DNA of 64,000 bases from Synechococcus sp. WH 8109. Lineage in GTDB: Bacteria; Cyanobacteriota; Cyanobacteriia; PCC-6307; Cyanobiaceae. Where the stretch lies: positions 682,001 to 746,000 of the forward strand of contig NZ_CP006882.1 in the NCBI RefSeq assembly GCF_000161795.2, read 5' to 3'. The notes beneath the pieces were generated by a model, which was given only the letters and a program-made list of their open reading frames with translations, was not told where the DNA came from and made no database searches. Made by a program: the position numbers and the translations under genes. Shown piece by piece: positions 29,764 to 38,508 of the stretch. The number at the start of each line of letters is the position of its first letter. The stretch's first letter is position 1.

Positions 29764-31278
29764 CTAGGCGTCGAGCTGGCTTTCAATCACATCCATGAGC
29801 TCCAGGTAGGCCGGTACCCCGGTCTCACCGTTCTCGTCCAGGGCCATCTTGCTGCCCATGGCCTGATTGGCGTTGTCGGCAATCACGGCGTTCACCACCA
29901 GCTCGAGGGCTTTGGGAACATCGAGGTTCTGAAGTGCCTCGGCGTAGCGTCGGCTGTGGCTGGGCCGCACGGATTCCTGGCAGTAACTGGAGAGCTCACG
30001 GCTTTCCGTCATCACCCGGTAGGCGGTCTCCTTCACGCCTGCCCGCCCGTAAATAGCCATGTACAGCAGGTTCACCATCGAGGCGTCGTTGGCTGGGATG
30101 GCGTACTTGCGGGCGATCTGAGGCCAGTACCGCAGGGATTTGAGCCCCTCCAGTCCACCTTTGCGCAGGCCTGCGGCTTCACACCACTGCTCCAATTCCT
30201 CCATGGAATGGGGGCAGCGGCCTTGATCGCGCATCGCTTCGGCCATCACTTGCCCGGCCTGGAAGTTGCGGGTGGGGCTGCCGGAGACCGGCAGCATCAT
30301 GCTGCCGCGCACATCGGCCACCATCGCCGTGAGTTGGCTGAAGGTGTGGTCCCGCACCCGCTCAAAGTCGCCATCGCGCACCAGGGTGGATTCAATCCTG
30401 GGGACGGCGTAGCCCAGTTCCGTTAGGGGAAAGGGCTGCCGGTGGTACAGCCGTTGACGGTCGGGGCGTGCCATCGACACGGTGGCCGCCTGGTCCAGGC
30501 ACTGGTTCAGCAGCAGGGTCAGCAGCGTTGGCAACACCCCGGGGTTGTCCTGATGGAAGCCATAGCCGAAGCCGGCGAACACCGAGGCCATGTTTTTGGC
30601 GGCCTTGATGAACTGCCCCTCCACGTTGTGAACACCGGCGGAGACCTGGATGTTCGGGGACAGTTGATCCATCAGTTGAGCCCCCAACATGGCCGTCAGG
30701 GCATTGGGATGGCAGAAGTTGGCGGTGAAGCTGTCGAAGGGGTTACGTAGAGCCCCATGACGGTGGAAGCCGGAGAAGAAGGCGAGCTCAGGCTGTTGTT
30801 CGCACAGCACATACGCGCTGTTGCTGATCGGGTCATGGCTGAAGGATCCCGCCAGGCAGGCCAGCACCACCTGCTCCCGATGGAGCTCCTTGCGCAGGCG
30901 GCAGGCTTCCTGGAGGTCTTCTTCGATGTGGTTGCTGTTGGCGCTGAGCACCACAAGCTCGCAGCGCTGGATCAGATCGCTCAGGGTGTTGGCAACCAGC
31001 TCACCTCCGATGCGGTGACCGCCCATGTTGAGCATGGTCTCCACGTGCTCATCGTCCATTGTTGCAATAGTCTTCTGGGGGAAGGCTCCCAGGAGGTCCC
31101 GGCCAGGGCGAGGGGCAAGCAGCAGACGCCCTTTGGCGTTCTGCATGGCGCAGTTGTAGGCCAGCGAGGCGGGATAAAGCCCGACGCTGTAGAACCCCAA
31201 CTTGCCGGTCGAGAGCTCCTTCACGCGCCGGCGAATTGCGCCGGCGTCGAGGCTCTGATCGAAGAAGGAATTGCGCAT
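29764..31278 (-). CDS. Unidentified 504-aa protein, possible dehydrogenase
   Basis: A long, uninterrupted, well-conserved-looking protein with no motif I can assign confidently. The first 180 residues look alpha/beta, including TLSDLIQRCELVVLSANSNHIEEDL and EQVVLACLAGSFSHDP, which hint at a Rossmann-like domain in the style of NAD-dependent sugar- or glycerol-phosphate dehydrogenases. The second half is helical, rich in Arg and Met, with TRNFQAGQVMAEAMR. It precedes the phosphotransferase and DOMON-like genes in transcriptional order, so these three may form one pathway of unknown product. Confidence 0.7.
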   Translation of the reverse strand: MRNSFFDQSLDAGAIRRRVKELSTGKLGFYSVGLYPASLAYNCAMQNAKGRLLLAPRPGRDLLGAFPQKTIATMDDEHVETMLNMGGHRIGGELVANTLSDLIQRCELVVLSANSNHIEEDLQEACRLRKELHREQVVLACLAGSFSHDPISNSAYVLCEQQPELAFFSGFHRHGALRNPFDSFTANFCHPNALTAMLGAQLMDQLSPNIQVSAGVHNVEGQFIKAAKNMASVFAGFGYGFHQDNPGVLPTLLTLLLNQCLDQAATVSMARPDRQRLYHRQPFPLTELGYAVPRIESTLVRDGDFERVRDHTFSQLTAMVADVRGSMMLPVSGSPTRNFQAGQVMAEAMRDQGRCPHSMEELEQWCEAAGLRKGGLEGLKSLRYWPQIARKYAIPANDASMVNLLYMAIYGRAGVKETAYRVMTESRELSSYCQESVRPSHSRRYAEALQNLDVPKALELVVNAVIADNANQAMGSKMALDENGETGVPAYLELMDVIESQLDA

Positions 31279-31495
31279 GCCGGCAAGACTAAGCAGCGTT
31301 TCCGATGGGACTGCTCACGGCAGACAGACGCAAGTCCCTTGGGTGATGCGGAGTTTCGTCAAGAAGCGTGCTCTGTGTTGACCCAATTCAATCGGTCTTG
31401 ATTGATGCAGACTGTTTTGGCTGAGTGGGAAGCACCGAGCAGGGCGGAAAATTGAATGAAAGAAAGACGTGAAAGTTCAATGGCAATTGAATCAT

Positions 31496-32059
31496 TCAAA
31501 GTTCCATGATTGTTCTGTAATTCGGGTTGGAGCGTGTTCGCTCATTGAGAGCTTGGATTTCGGGATAAGCGGAGAGGTCTTCGTTGGGATAGAAAATGGG
31601 GAGATAGCCAAGGTATGCACTGACTGCACAGTCTGCTGCGGTCCAGCAATCCCCCACCAGAAATTGTTTCTTGGTGTAGATGTCATTCAGAGTTGCCATC
31701 AGCCTGGGGAACTCCCGCTCCTTATTGGAGGGAACGAACAAAGCGATTGCCAGTGTGGAGTTGGCGAAAAGAATCCACTGGCTGATCGAGGCGCGTGCTG
31801 AGGCGTCATGAACTTCGTTGGCGTAATTCTCAGACAAATACTGAAGAATGGCGCCCGACTCAAACAGCACCAAACCATTGCTATCATCTTTGATGGCAGG
31901 CAGTTTTCCGAAAGGATTTATCTCCAGATAGCTCGCAGCGAGATTATGGCGAGATGCCAGGTCAATGTTGACGTATTCGTAGGGAATTTCTTTTTCTGCC
32001 AAGTACCATTTCGGCATTGAAACGCGGGTCTTGGGGCCGCCGTAGAGATAAAGCGTCAT
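31496..32059 (-). CDS. gst: Glutathione S-transferase
   Basis: A 187-residue GST-fold protein. The thioredoxin-like N-terminal domain has the cis-Pro loop (INPFGKLPAIKDD) and ESGAILQYLSE; the C-terminal helical domain includes FLVGDCWTAADCAVSAYLGYL. It would conjugate or reduce small electrophiles or peroxides with glutathione. ATG 32059 (MTLYLYGGPKTRVS) is preferred over the GTG one codon earlier. Confidence 0.88.
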   Translation of the reverse strand: MTLYLYGGPKTRVSMPKWYLAEKEIPYEYVNIDLASRHNLAASYLEINPFGKLPAIKDDSNGLVLFESGAILQYLSENYANEVHDASARASISQWILFANSTLAIALFVPSNKEREFPRLMATLNDIYTKKQFLVGDCWTAADCAVSAYLGYLPIFYPNEDLSAYPEIQALNERTRSNPNYRTIMEL

Positions 32060-32342
32060 CACTGACTTTTAACTTTCTCCAATCTATCCATTGGGATGAA
32101 CTAGTGTCGTTGCGTGGTGCAAGCTTTGGTCAGGTTTGATGTCAATGTTGGATGCACTGATCGGGATCTAGTTGTGCTGGAAATGTGACGTGTCAATCTG
32201 TTGCGTCGGCGTGAAAGCAAAAATATCCGGTCGATAGCGGCCTGATCTGGCTGTGCGGGTGTCATCACGGGCAGGACCGGTTCAAACATGCTGTAGTGCG
32301 CTCAAACCATTGACCAGAGGCCTGTGACCAGCAGTTATCTGG

Positions 32343-32700
32343 ATGGCGTACCGCTGGCCTGCGGCGATTGTGTTGTCCAGCCTGGTTCTGGCGGTCACGG
32401 CCGCCAAACTGTTGAGTCGGCCCATCCTCATCGCGATTAAGGCGGATTGCAGGTCAACAAGTTGGTGCTTCCGCCCAGTGTCACCATCCGCTCCAACACC
32501 CCTTTGCCGGTCGTGGTGCAGGAGCAGGTCACTATTGGTGGAGCTGCGCCCCTGGCGGTTGAAGGAGCTTTGTCCGTCACAGCTGAAGACCCGCTTGCGG
32601 TACGGCAGACGTGTCTGTCGACAACAAAGTCACCATCGGCGGCCAGGTCGAGATCCAGGTCAAGGTGAAGCCGACCTTGCTTTCCGTGCCGGGGCTCTGA
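32343..32700 (+). pseudogene. Frameshifted small membrane-anchored protein
   Basis: Three frames in succession make one plausible protein. Frame a (32343-) reads MAYRWPAAIVLSSLVLAVTA, a signal/anchor. Frame b (from about 32447) reads LVLPPSVTIRSNTPLPVVVQEQVTIGG. Frame c (from about 32611) reads VSVDNKVTIGGQVEIQVKVK and stops at 32700. Both junctions behave like a one-base loss. The coding signal is strong across the whole stretch, so this is a broken gene rather than noise. It is directly followed by the convergent Rieske gene. Confidence 0.6.
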
Positions 32701-34005
32701 TCAGCGGTTGCGGGGGGCCTCGCCGCTGCCAATGGTCAGCCCCTGCTCCCAGCGGTTGAGTTGCCGCAGTGCTAGTGCCGACAGTGCGGCGGTGACCAAG
32801 CCGGTGCTGCTCCAGCCGCTGCCCTGCTGGATTCCTATAAGCACGGCTGACCCCCAGATTAGGGCCCAGGCCCAGGGGCGTGCCGCACGAATTCTCCTCA
32901 GCACCGACGAGCAGCTGCGGCAATGGATGGTGTGGCTGTTGTGTCGATCCATCAGCGCCGTGGTGGTTTGCCGTGGAGGTAAGGGTTGTCCTGCGAAGGG
33001 CTCGCCGCCGTTGGCGTTCAACCAGCGATGCAGAGCCGCGACGTAGACGTCTGCCGTTGTGGGCATGAAAAAACTGCGTTCCACGGCGGAGCTGCCGCCT
33101 GCTCGCTCCAGTACCCGCTCCTGCCAGTGCAGGAACACCTGATCGTCTTCCAGCACCTTGTGATTGCCGATGTGTTGCAACCAGCGGGGCCTTAATCCGA
33201 TCAGCAGCCGGGGGACGGCGGATTGAAACTGAAAGGGGAAGCGGGCGAAGAGGCGGCACTCACCGCGGCGAATCGGAACGGCGTAGACCACAGTGAGAAT
33301 TCGCCCGAAGCCCTTGGCGGTGAGGTCATGCCACATCAGCTGCGGGGCATTAAAGGTGGTGGATTGGGCGCCGAGTTTGCCCCGACGCGGCCCCTCCTCC
33401 CAGTAGGCCGTGAAGCCGCTGGCGTCTTCCCCAGTAATTGAAGCTTCCACCGGCGCGGCATTCTTCCGTTTGCCGACGGTCCTGTGGTGGGTGAAGGGAA
33501 CGTGGCTCACATCCAGCACGTTCTCCAGCAGGGTCACTGCATCCATCGGCAGGTCCCGGAAGGTGTCTTGCACCGTCCAGCTGTCGGGGTTGTCCTCCAG
33601 GGCTGGCACAAGGGGGAGCTGACTGGGGTCTGCGGCATCCGGGGCCCCCATCCAGACGAACAGCAGCCCCTGCCCCGTGGCTGTGGGAAGGCTGGCGCAG
33701 CGGGATCGACGGTTGTTGGGCTGTGTGTTGTCGAGAGCCTGCGGCACACGCTGGCACTGGCCGCCGCCGTCGAAACTCCAGCCGTGATAAGGGCATTCCA
33801 GCAGCCCTTCCTCGTTGATCCGCCCTTCGCTGAGGGGCACCAAACGATGGGGGCAGACGTCCGGGAAGACCCGCCAGCTCGATGCGGCGCGATCCCACCA
33901 GATCACTAGATCCCTCTCCAGCAGTGTGAAGCGGCTCGGCTGATTGGGGTCGAGGTCCTGCACATAGCTGATCGGCCACCACTGTTCTGTCCAGGTGGGG
34001 TGCAT
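32701..34005 (-). CDS. Rieske oxygenase, pheophorbide a oxygenase-like
   Basis: A 434-residue non-heme iron oxygenase with an N-terminal Rieske [2Fe-2S] domain: CPHRLVPLSEG and CPYHGWSFDGGG give the C-x-H / C-x2-H ligands. The remainder resembles the PaO/Tic55/CAO family (WYEEGPRRGK-like and DVSHVPFTHHRTVG). In plants such enzymes cleave pheophorbide in chlorophyll breakdown; in cyanobacteria the substrate is open. Start ATG 34005 (MHPTWTEQWWPI); the frame is open upstream to 34098. Two hydrophobic segments at the C-terminus suggest membrane attachment. Confidence 0.82.
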   Translation of the reverse strand: MHPTWTEQWWPISYVQDLDPNQPSRFTLLERDLVIWWDRAASSWRVFPDVCPHRLVPLSEGRINEEGLLECPYHGWSFDGGGQCQRVPQALDNTQPNNRRSRCASLPTATGQGLLFVWMGAPDAADPSQLPLVPALEDNPDSWTVQDTFRDLPMDAVTLLENVLDVSHVPFTHHRTVGKRKNAAPVEASITGEDASGFTAYWEEGPRRGKLGAQSTTFNAPQLMWHDLTAKGFGRILTVVYAVPIRRGECRLFARFPFQFQSAVPRLLIGLRPRWLQHIGNHKVLEDDQVFLHWQERVLERAGGSSAVERSFFMPTTADVYVAALHRWLNANGGEPFAGQPLPPRQTTTALMDRHNSHTIHCRSCSSVLRRIRAARPWAWALIWGSAVLIGIQQGSGWSSTGLVTAALSALALRQLNRWEQGLTIGSGEAPRNR

Positions 34006-34185
34006 GGCAGGAGCATCAAGGCCGTCATGTTCGCTGGCCGGATGGCTTGGCTGCGCTGTTTCGTTTGTAATCCGTGCTTCTGACTGCCTCCCCCCCACTG
34101 GACTTCTTACGGGTTTGGCACTAAGGAGTTGCGCGACGAAAGTGCACCGCTGTTCCGTCGGTTGCAGCGACTTCTCTGAACCTCA

Positions 34186-35394
34186 ATGTCCCGTTTGACG
34201 CCCGATCAGTTGCTGCAAGAGCTCACCTGTGCTGAAGATCTACTGATCGTGCAGGACCTGGACGGCGTCTGCATGCAACTGGTCAAGGATCCACTGACGC
34301 GGCGCATAGACCCGTCCTATGTGGATGCGGTCGCCGCTCTGGATGGTGAATTCGCTGTCTTGACCAATGGTGAGCACGAAGGGCGGCGCGGGGTGAACCG
34401 CCTCGTGGAGCAGGCCCTGGGGGATTCCGATCTCCCCAGATGTGAGGGTCGTTATCTGCCAGGCCTGGCGGCTGGAGGGGTGCAGCTGCAGGATCGCTTT
34501 GGCGACCTGAGCCATCCCGGGGTCTCGCCGGCGGAAATGGCTTTCCTCGCTGCAGCCCCCATCCGAATGGAAGCTCTTCTGATGGAGCGATTGCCGGGCC
34601 TGCTGCCGCAGGTGGGTGTGGATTATCTGGCCGAGGTGGCCAAAGCCGCGGTATTGGACACCCAGGTTTCACCCACCATCAATCTCAACGGGATTTTTGA
34701 ACTTGTCCCTGCTGATGTCACCACCCAGCAGGCCCTGCAGACGATGCTCTCGGAGCTGATGCATCAGTTGCTTGCTGAGGCTGCCGACCAGGGCCTGGAG
34801 GAATCGTTCTTCCTGCATGTGGCTCCCAACCTGGGCCGTGATGCGCAAGGTCAGGAACGGATCAAGCCCGCTGCTGCAGGTGATGTGGGCACCACCGACA
34901 TTCAATTCATGCTCACCGGGTCCATCAAGGAGGCCGGCCTTCTGGTACTGCTTAATCATCACATCCAGCGCCGTTGGGGTGAATCTCCCTTGGGTGAGAC
35001 GTTCAATGTGCGAACGGCTCCCCACGATCCCGAAGCGCTGTTGGCGTTGGTGCAGCAGCGCATTCCCGCGCAGCGGATGCCGTTGCTGGTGGGTGTGGGA
35101 GACACGGTCACATCCACTGCATCGGCTGATGGCACGGGCTGGTTGCGGGGTGGGAGTGATCGCGGTTTCCTCAACCTGCTGCAGGACCTCGGTGCCTGGT
35201 GCGGTCAATCCAATCGCGTTGTCCTAGTCGACAGCAGCCATGGAGAAGTGGATCGCCCCAGCCATGCCGATGGCAACTTGCAGGGCATCACCAATCCGCA
35301 GGATCCCCTGCGGATTGACGCGCTCATGCCCGATGGCCCGGAGCAGTACATCGCCTGGTTCCGAAAGCTCTCCGAACGTCGCCGGGTGGGTTGA
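34186..35394 (+). CDS. stpA: Glucosylglycerol 3-phosphate phosphatase
   Basis: A 402-residue protein matching StpA, which removes phosphate from glucosylglycerol-phosphate to make the salt-stress solute glucosylglycerol. The HAD-like start LIVQDLDGVCMQL (about residue 22), DYLAEVAKAAVLDTQ, SPTINLNGIFELVP and the C-terminal GVGDTVTSTASADGTGWLRGGSDRGF are typical. The synthase ggpS is not in the window. It fits the salt adaptation of a marine Synechococcus. The start is ATG 34186. Confidence 0.93.
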   Translation: MSRLTPDQLLQELTCAEDLLIVQDLDGVCMQLVKDPLTRRIDPSYVDAVAALDGEFAVLTNGEHEGRRGVNRLVEQALGDSDLPRCEGRYLPGLAAGGVQLQDRFGDLSHPGVSPAEMAFLAAAPIRMEALLMERLPGLLPQVGVDYLAEVAKAAVLDTQVSPTINLNGIFELVPADVTTQQALQTMLSELMHQLLAEAADQGLEESFFLHVAPNLGRDAQGQERIKPAAAGDVGTTDIQFMLTGSIKEAGLLVLLNHHIQRRWGESPLGETFNVRTAPHDPEALLALVQQRIPAQRMPLLVGVGDTVTSTASADGTGWLRGGSDRGFLNLLQDLGAWCGQSNRVVLVDSSHGEVDRPSHADGNLQGITNPQDPLRIDALMPDGPEQYIAWFRKLSERRRVG

Positions 35395-35469
35395 TCAGCT
35401 GCGCAGCAGTGGGAGCATCCGTTTCTCCCGCCTGGATACGTTCTGTCTGGAAGAATCAGCCCTATCCGC

Positions 35470-36423
35470 ATGGAGCCGGTGGCTGTTGTTGAGACCGTTT
35501 TCCCGCCCCTGAAGCGCGGACAACTCACAACATTGCAGGTCAATCTCGGTTACATCTGCAACCAGAGCTGTGCCCACTGCCATGTCAATGCAGGGCCCAC
35601 GCGCACCGAGATGATGAGTACGGATCTGCTGGCGTTGGTTCCGCAGATCCTTGAACGGCATTCCATTCCCTGCCTCGATCTCACGGGGGGAGCACCGGAG
35701 TTGCACCCGGGTTTTCGCGCTTTGGTGCGCCAGGCACGCTCACGCGGCACCACAGTGATTGACCGCTGCAATCTCACGATCCTCAGTGAACCCGGCCAGG
35801 ACGATCTGGCTGAATTCCTGGCGGAGCAGGGCGTTTGCATCACCGCCTCCTTGCCCTGCTACAGCGCCGAGAACGTTGACCAACAGAGGGGCGATGGCGT
35901 GTTTGAGCGCAGCATCAGCGGACTTCGCCAGCTCAATGCCCTTGGATACGGAACGGGCGATCCAAACCGGCAGCTGGATCTCGTTTACAACCCGCTGGGT
36001 CCGGTTCTGCCTCCTCCCCAGCAAGCCTTGGAGGCGGATTACAAGGACGTGTTGGGCGGGTTGGGGATTCGCTTTGATCGTCTGCTCACGTTGGCGAACA
36101 TGCCCATCCAACGTTTCGCCAAGCAACTGGAACGCAGTGGCGACTTGCAGCGCTATCAGGCCCTTCTTGAGGATTCGCACAATCCGGACAATCTGGGGGC
36201 TGTGATGTGCCGACAGCTGATCAGTGTGGATTGGCAGGGCCATCTCTACGACTGTGATTTCAATCAGCAGCTCGGCCTGCCCTGCCCAGGTGAGGTGCGT
36301 CACCTTCGTGATCTGATCCACCTTGAGGCCGTTCCGCTTGATCAGTCCATCCACACGGCCCCGCATTGTTTTGGCTGCACGGCTGGCGCCGGCTCAAGTT
36401 GTGGCGGGGCGCTTCAGGGCTGA
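35470..36423 (+). CDS. arsS: Radical SAM protein ArsS-like (DUF3641)
   Basis: A 317-residue radical SAM enzyme. The 4Fe-4S-binding C-x3-C-x2-C is at residues 30-37 (CNQSCAHCHV). The C-terminal domain has further Cys (CDFNQQLGLPC and CFGCTAGAGSSCGG), as in DUF3641. The family is linked to arsenosugar biosynthesis, where ArsS acts on dimethylarsinate with SAM. The partner ArsM is not in this window. It lies 75 bp after stpA, upstream of the DUF3721 gene pair. Confidence 0.85.
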   Translation: MEPVAVVETVFPPLKRGQLTTLQVNLGYICNQSCAHCHVNAGPTRTEMMSTDLLALVPQILERHSIPCLDLTGGAPELHPGFRALVRQARSRGTTVIDRCNLTILSEPGQDDLAEFLAEQGVCITASLPCYSAENVDQQRGDGVFERSISGLRQLNALGYGTGDPNRQLDLVYNPLGPVLPPPQQALEADYKDVLGGLGIRFDRLLTLANMPIQRFAKQLERSGDLQRYQALLEDSHNPDNLGAVMCRQLISVDWQGHLYDCDFNQQLGLPCPGEVRHLRDLIHLEAVPLDQSIHTAPHCFGCTAGAGSSCGGALQG

Positions 36424-36471
36424 TCAGCGCGTTATGGGCATAATGGGTTGATCTCTTGACAGGCCATCCCG

Positions 36472-36687
36472 TTGCAACGCATCTGTTTTGCTATCGCCGC
36501 GTTGATGCTCACGGTTACAACGGCCATGGCCGGATCCCACGGCAAGCCCAAGCAAGCGATGTTCAAAACGCAGGCTGAAGCTGAGGCGGCGGCCCCAATT
36601 TTTGGCTGCACTGGGGCTCACCAGATGGGCGAGATGTGGATGGTCTGCGATAAGCACGGTGATGCGGATCACCAGGGAGCCCACTGA
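36472..36687 (+). CDS. Small exported protein with a DUF3721 domain
   Basis: A 71-residue protein: signal peptide (MQRICFAIAALMLTVTTAMA), then a compact domain with EAEAAAPIFGCTGAHQMGEMWMVC. The C-x-G-x-H-x-M-G...W-M-x-C pattern is the DUF3721 signature, probably a small metal-binding or disulfide-bonded fold. Start is TTG 36472, which yields the full signal; an internal ATG (36505) would truncate it. It ends three bases before the next gene. Confidence 0.65.
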   Translation: MQRICFAIAALMLTVTTAMAGSHGKPKQAMFKTQAEAEAAAPIFGCTGAHQMGEMWMVCDKHGDADHQGAH

Positions 36688-36690
36688 TCC

Positions 36691-37191
36691 ATGACTGAAG
36701 GCGGGCATTGCGGCAGCAAGCCGAAGCGGATCGCGATCGGCGTGGCTCCCCTCGGCACCATCTCCATCGGCATCGTGCCGATGGGAGTGATCTGCATCGG
36801 TGTGGTGCCGATGGGTGTGGTTTCGATTGGTGTAGTGGCGATGGGCGTGATCAATGCCGCCATCGTTGGGATGGGATTGGTGGCGGTTGGTGTGAACACC
36901 ATGGGGGTGATTACGGCCGGCCCGATGAGCATGGGCTTGATTCAGATCCGCTCCACCACCAATCCCCGCTATCTGGCCTATCCCAGTCGCGAAGAGGCGG
37001 AGGAACAGGCGCGCCAATTGGGTTGTGAGGGTGTGCATCGCATGGGCGATCGCTACTGGATGCCCTGCAACGAGCATCCTCAGCAAGCAGCCCGCGCGTC
37101 AGCTTCACAAAAGCTTCGGAAGACTTCTGTTGCTCACGCCTTTTCAGTGGCTGTGCTGCTGGCTTCAGTGTGCGAAACAGGGCGCATCTGA
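36691..37191 (+). CDS. Glycine-pentad repeat protein with C-terminal DUF3721 domain
   Basis: A 166-residue protein. Residues about 14-87 are a near-perfect run of pentads of the form [ILM]-G-x-x-x (IGVAP LGTIS IGIVP MGVIC...), about 14 repeats, predicting a small right-handed beta-helix-like rod. The C-terminal part repeats the DUF3721 pattern seen in the preceding gene (CEGVHRMGDRYWMPC), followed by a variable tail. The domain is shared with the upstream gene, so the two may have arisen by duplication. The final base overlaps the next gene's ATG. Confidence 0.65.
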   Translation: MTEGGHCGSKPKRIAIGVAPLGTISIGIVPMGVICIGVVPMGVVSIGVVAMGVINAAIVGMGLVAVGVNTMGVITAGPMSMGLIQIRSTTNPRYLAYPSREEAEEQARQLGCEGVHRMGDRYWMPCNEHPQQAARASASQKLRKTSVAHAFSVAVLLASVCETGRI

Positions 37192-37391
37192 TGTCACCAT
37201 CGTCGCCACGCCAACGTCTTCAAACCCTGCTCAGTGCCCGATGGTTGGAGATGGGTGAAGTGTCATTGATGCATCACCGCCAGGTTCAGATCTTGCTGAA
37301 CACCTTGAGACGCGAAAAGGAACTGGTGTCTGTCCAGCTGATTGAGCTTCTGGTGGCTGATCTCTACGACAAGGAATTTCGCGCCGAATGA
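37191..37391 (+). CDS. Small hypothetical protein
   Basis: A 66-residue helical protein (RLQTLLSARWLEMGEVSLMHHRQVQILLNTLRREKELVSVQLIELL). It starts in a one-base TGATG overlap with the glycine-pentad gene, which argues for coupled translation. No family recognised. It is convergent with the Fur-family gene 15 bases downstream. Confidence 0.5.
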   Translation: MSPSSPRQRLQTLLSARWLEMGEVSLMHHRQVQILLNTLRREKELVSVQLIELLVADLYDKEFRAE

Positions 37392-37406
37392 TTCAGGTGT
37401 TGCGAT

Positions 37407-37862
37407 CTATCCCTGACATTTGGGGCAGATCGCACGCACGTTCAGGCTCGATTCAATCAACTGAAAACCAACATGGGCGGCGGCGGCAGCTCCTGCTGCA
37501 AGCACGGGTTCACTTTCGAATTCCTCGGTGCGGCCGCAGCGGATGCACACCACATGGTGATGTTGGCGGTGATCGTCAACGGCAAGCTCGAAGCGTCGAC
37601 CCCCTTCACTGAGCTCCAGTTCTTGGAGCAGACCCATATCGGCCAGCAGGCGCAGGGTGCGATACACCGTTGCTAAGGACACTTTCATCTCAAGTGCCGC
37701 CAGCTGCTGGTGCACCTCCTCGGCACTGAGGTGGCAGCCGGACCCACAGCGCTCGAACAGCTCAAGAACCCGTTTGCGCTGCGGGGTCAGACGGCGCCCG
37801 TCCTGATGCAGCCCCTGCTGAAGGGTGATGTCCGTTGCGGCAGGCGCGGAGGACGATGTCAC
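37407..37862 (-). CDS. Fur-family metalloregulator (Fur/Zur/PerR)
   Basis: A 151-residue repressor with winged-helix DNA-binding residues (RLTPQRKRVLELFE...LSAEEVHQQL, VSLATVYRTLRLLADMG) and a dimerisation/metal domain. The HxHH-type motif QHHHVVCIRCG and a second CPKCQG pair give the structural zinc site. I cannot tell Fur, Zur or PerR apart from sequence alone. Upstream (37880-37915) there is an imperfect inverted TTCTCA...TGAGAG pair that could be an operator. The gene is divergent from the DUF3764-like gene. Confidence 0.88.
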   Translation of the reverse strand: MTSSSAPAATDITLQQGLHQDGRRLTPQRKRVLELFERCGSGCHLSAEEVHQQLAALEMKVSLATVYRTLRLLADMGLLQELELSEGGRRFELAVDDHRQHHHVVCIRCGRTEEFESEPVLAAGAAAAAHVGFQLIESSLNVRAICPKCQG

Positions 37863-38008
37863 AGCTTCTCCTCGCTTATTCTCAAGAGTAGGCCTTAATG
37901 AGAGTGATGTCTCGCCCTCAGGATCAGGCCCCTCATCGGATCACATCGGTTGCCGATGAGGACGATGAAAGTTGGTGATAGCGTCCGCCGACGCTGTTGT
38001 TCTGGTCG

Positions 38009-38275
38009 ATGGAAACCCACGTCCTCACCTTCACCATCACCAAGTCATTTGCCGAATGGGTCGCTACCTATGACGCATCCCTGCCGCTTCAGAAAATTGC
38101 TGGCATCACCTCGCTCTACCGGGGTGTCAGCAAGGACGACCCCAGCAAGGTCTGCGCGGTGATGCAAGCTTCTCCCGGGGTGATGGAGCAATTCATCGCC
38201 GACAACACCGACGTGATCGCGGCTTCGGGGCACGTGATTGAGAGCACCGTGAGTCAGGTGTTCGTCGCCAGCTGA
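38009..38275 (+). CDS. DUF3764-like protein
   Basis: An 88-residue protein (METHVLTFTITKSFAEWVATYD...) with an alternating strand-helix pattern and the motif ITSLYRGVSKDDPSKVCAVMQA. It resembles the DUF3764 family of picocyanobacteria, a ferredoxin-like dimeric alpha/beta-barrel type. ATG 38009 is the only sensible start. The stop overlaps the next gene's ATG by one base. Confidence 0.6.
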   Translation: METHVLTFTITKSFAEWVATYDASLPLQKIAGITSLYRGVSKDDPSKVCAVMQASPGVMEQFIADNTDVIAASGHVIESTVSQVFVAS

Positions 38276-38508
38276 TGGCTTGGCGTCCTGCCCGGGCCTG
38301 GACCAGCCAGCGCCCGGTGGCCGGTTACCGCCATTTCGAGCTGATCACGCAAGGCGGGCGTGGTCCGCTGCGATGGGTTGAGTTGGCGGCTGTGCTGGCT
38401 CCGTCGCATCGCGAGCGGGTGCTCTGGAGTGAGCTCAAGGATCCAACCCGCTGGAGCAGCGGATGGCAGTCCATTCCGGAGAGAGATGAGGATTCTTCAA
38501 CTCAGTGA
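38275..38508 (+). CDS. Tryptophan-rich protein (TIGR02450/DUF2389-like)
   Basis: A 77-residue protein with five Trp ([32 protein letters not shown]), matching the Trp-rich TIGR02450 pattern. Function is unknown. It sits between the DUF3764-like and phosphodiesterase genes and overlaps the latter by 23 bases, so the three genes are probably one transcription unit. Confidence 0.65.
   Translation: MAWRPARAWTSQRPVAGYRHFELITQGGRGPLRWVELAAVLAPSHRERVLWSELKDPTRWSSGWQSIPERDEDSSTQ

Noticed and set aside
28606-30426. A 606-aa plus-strand open frame
   Set aside because: It is antisense to the kinase-like and 504-aa genes, which have the family-like or protein-like residues; GC-rich DNA often gives such shadow frames.
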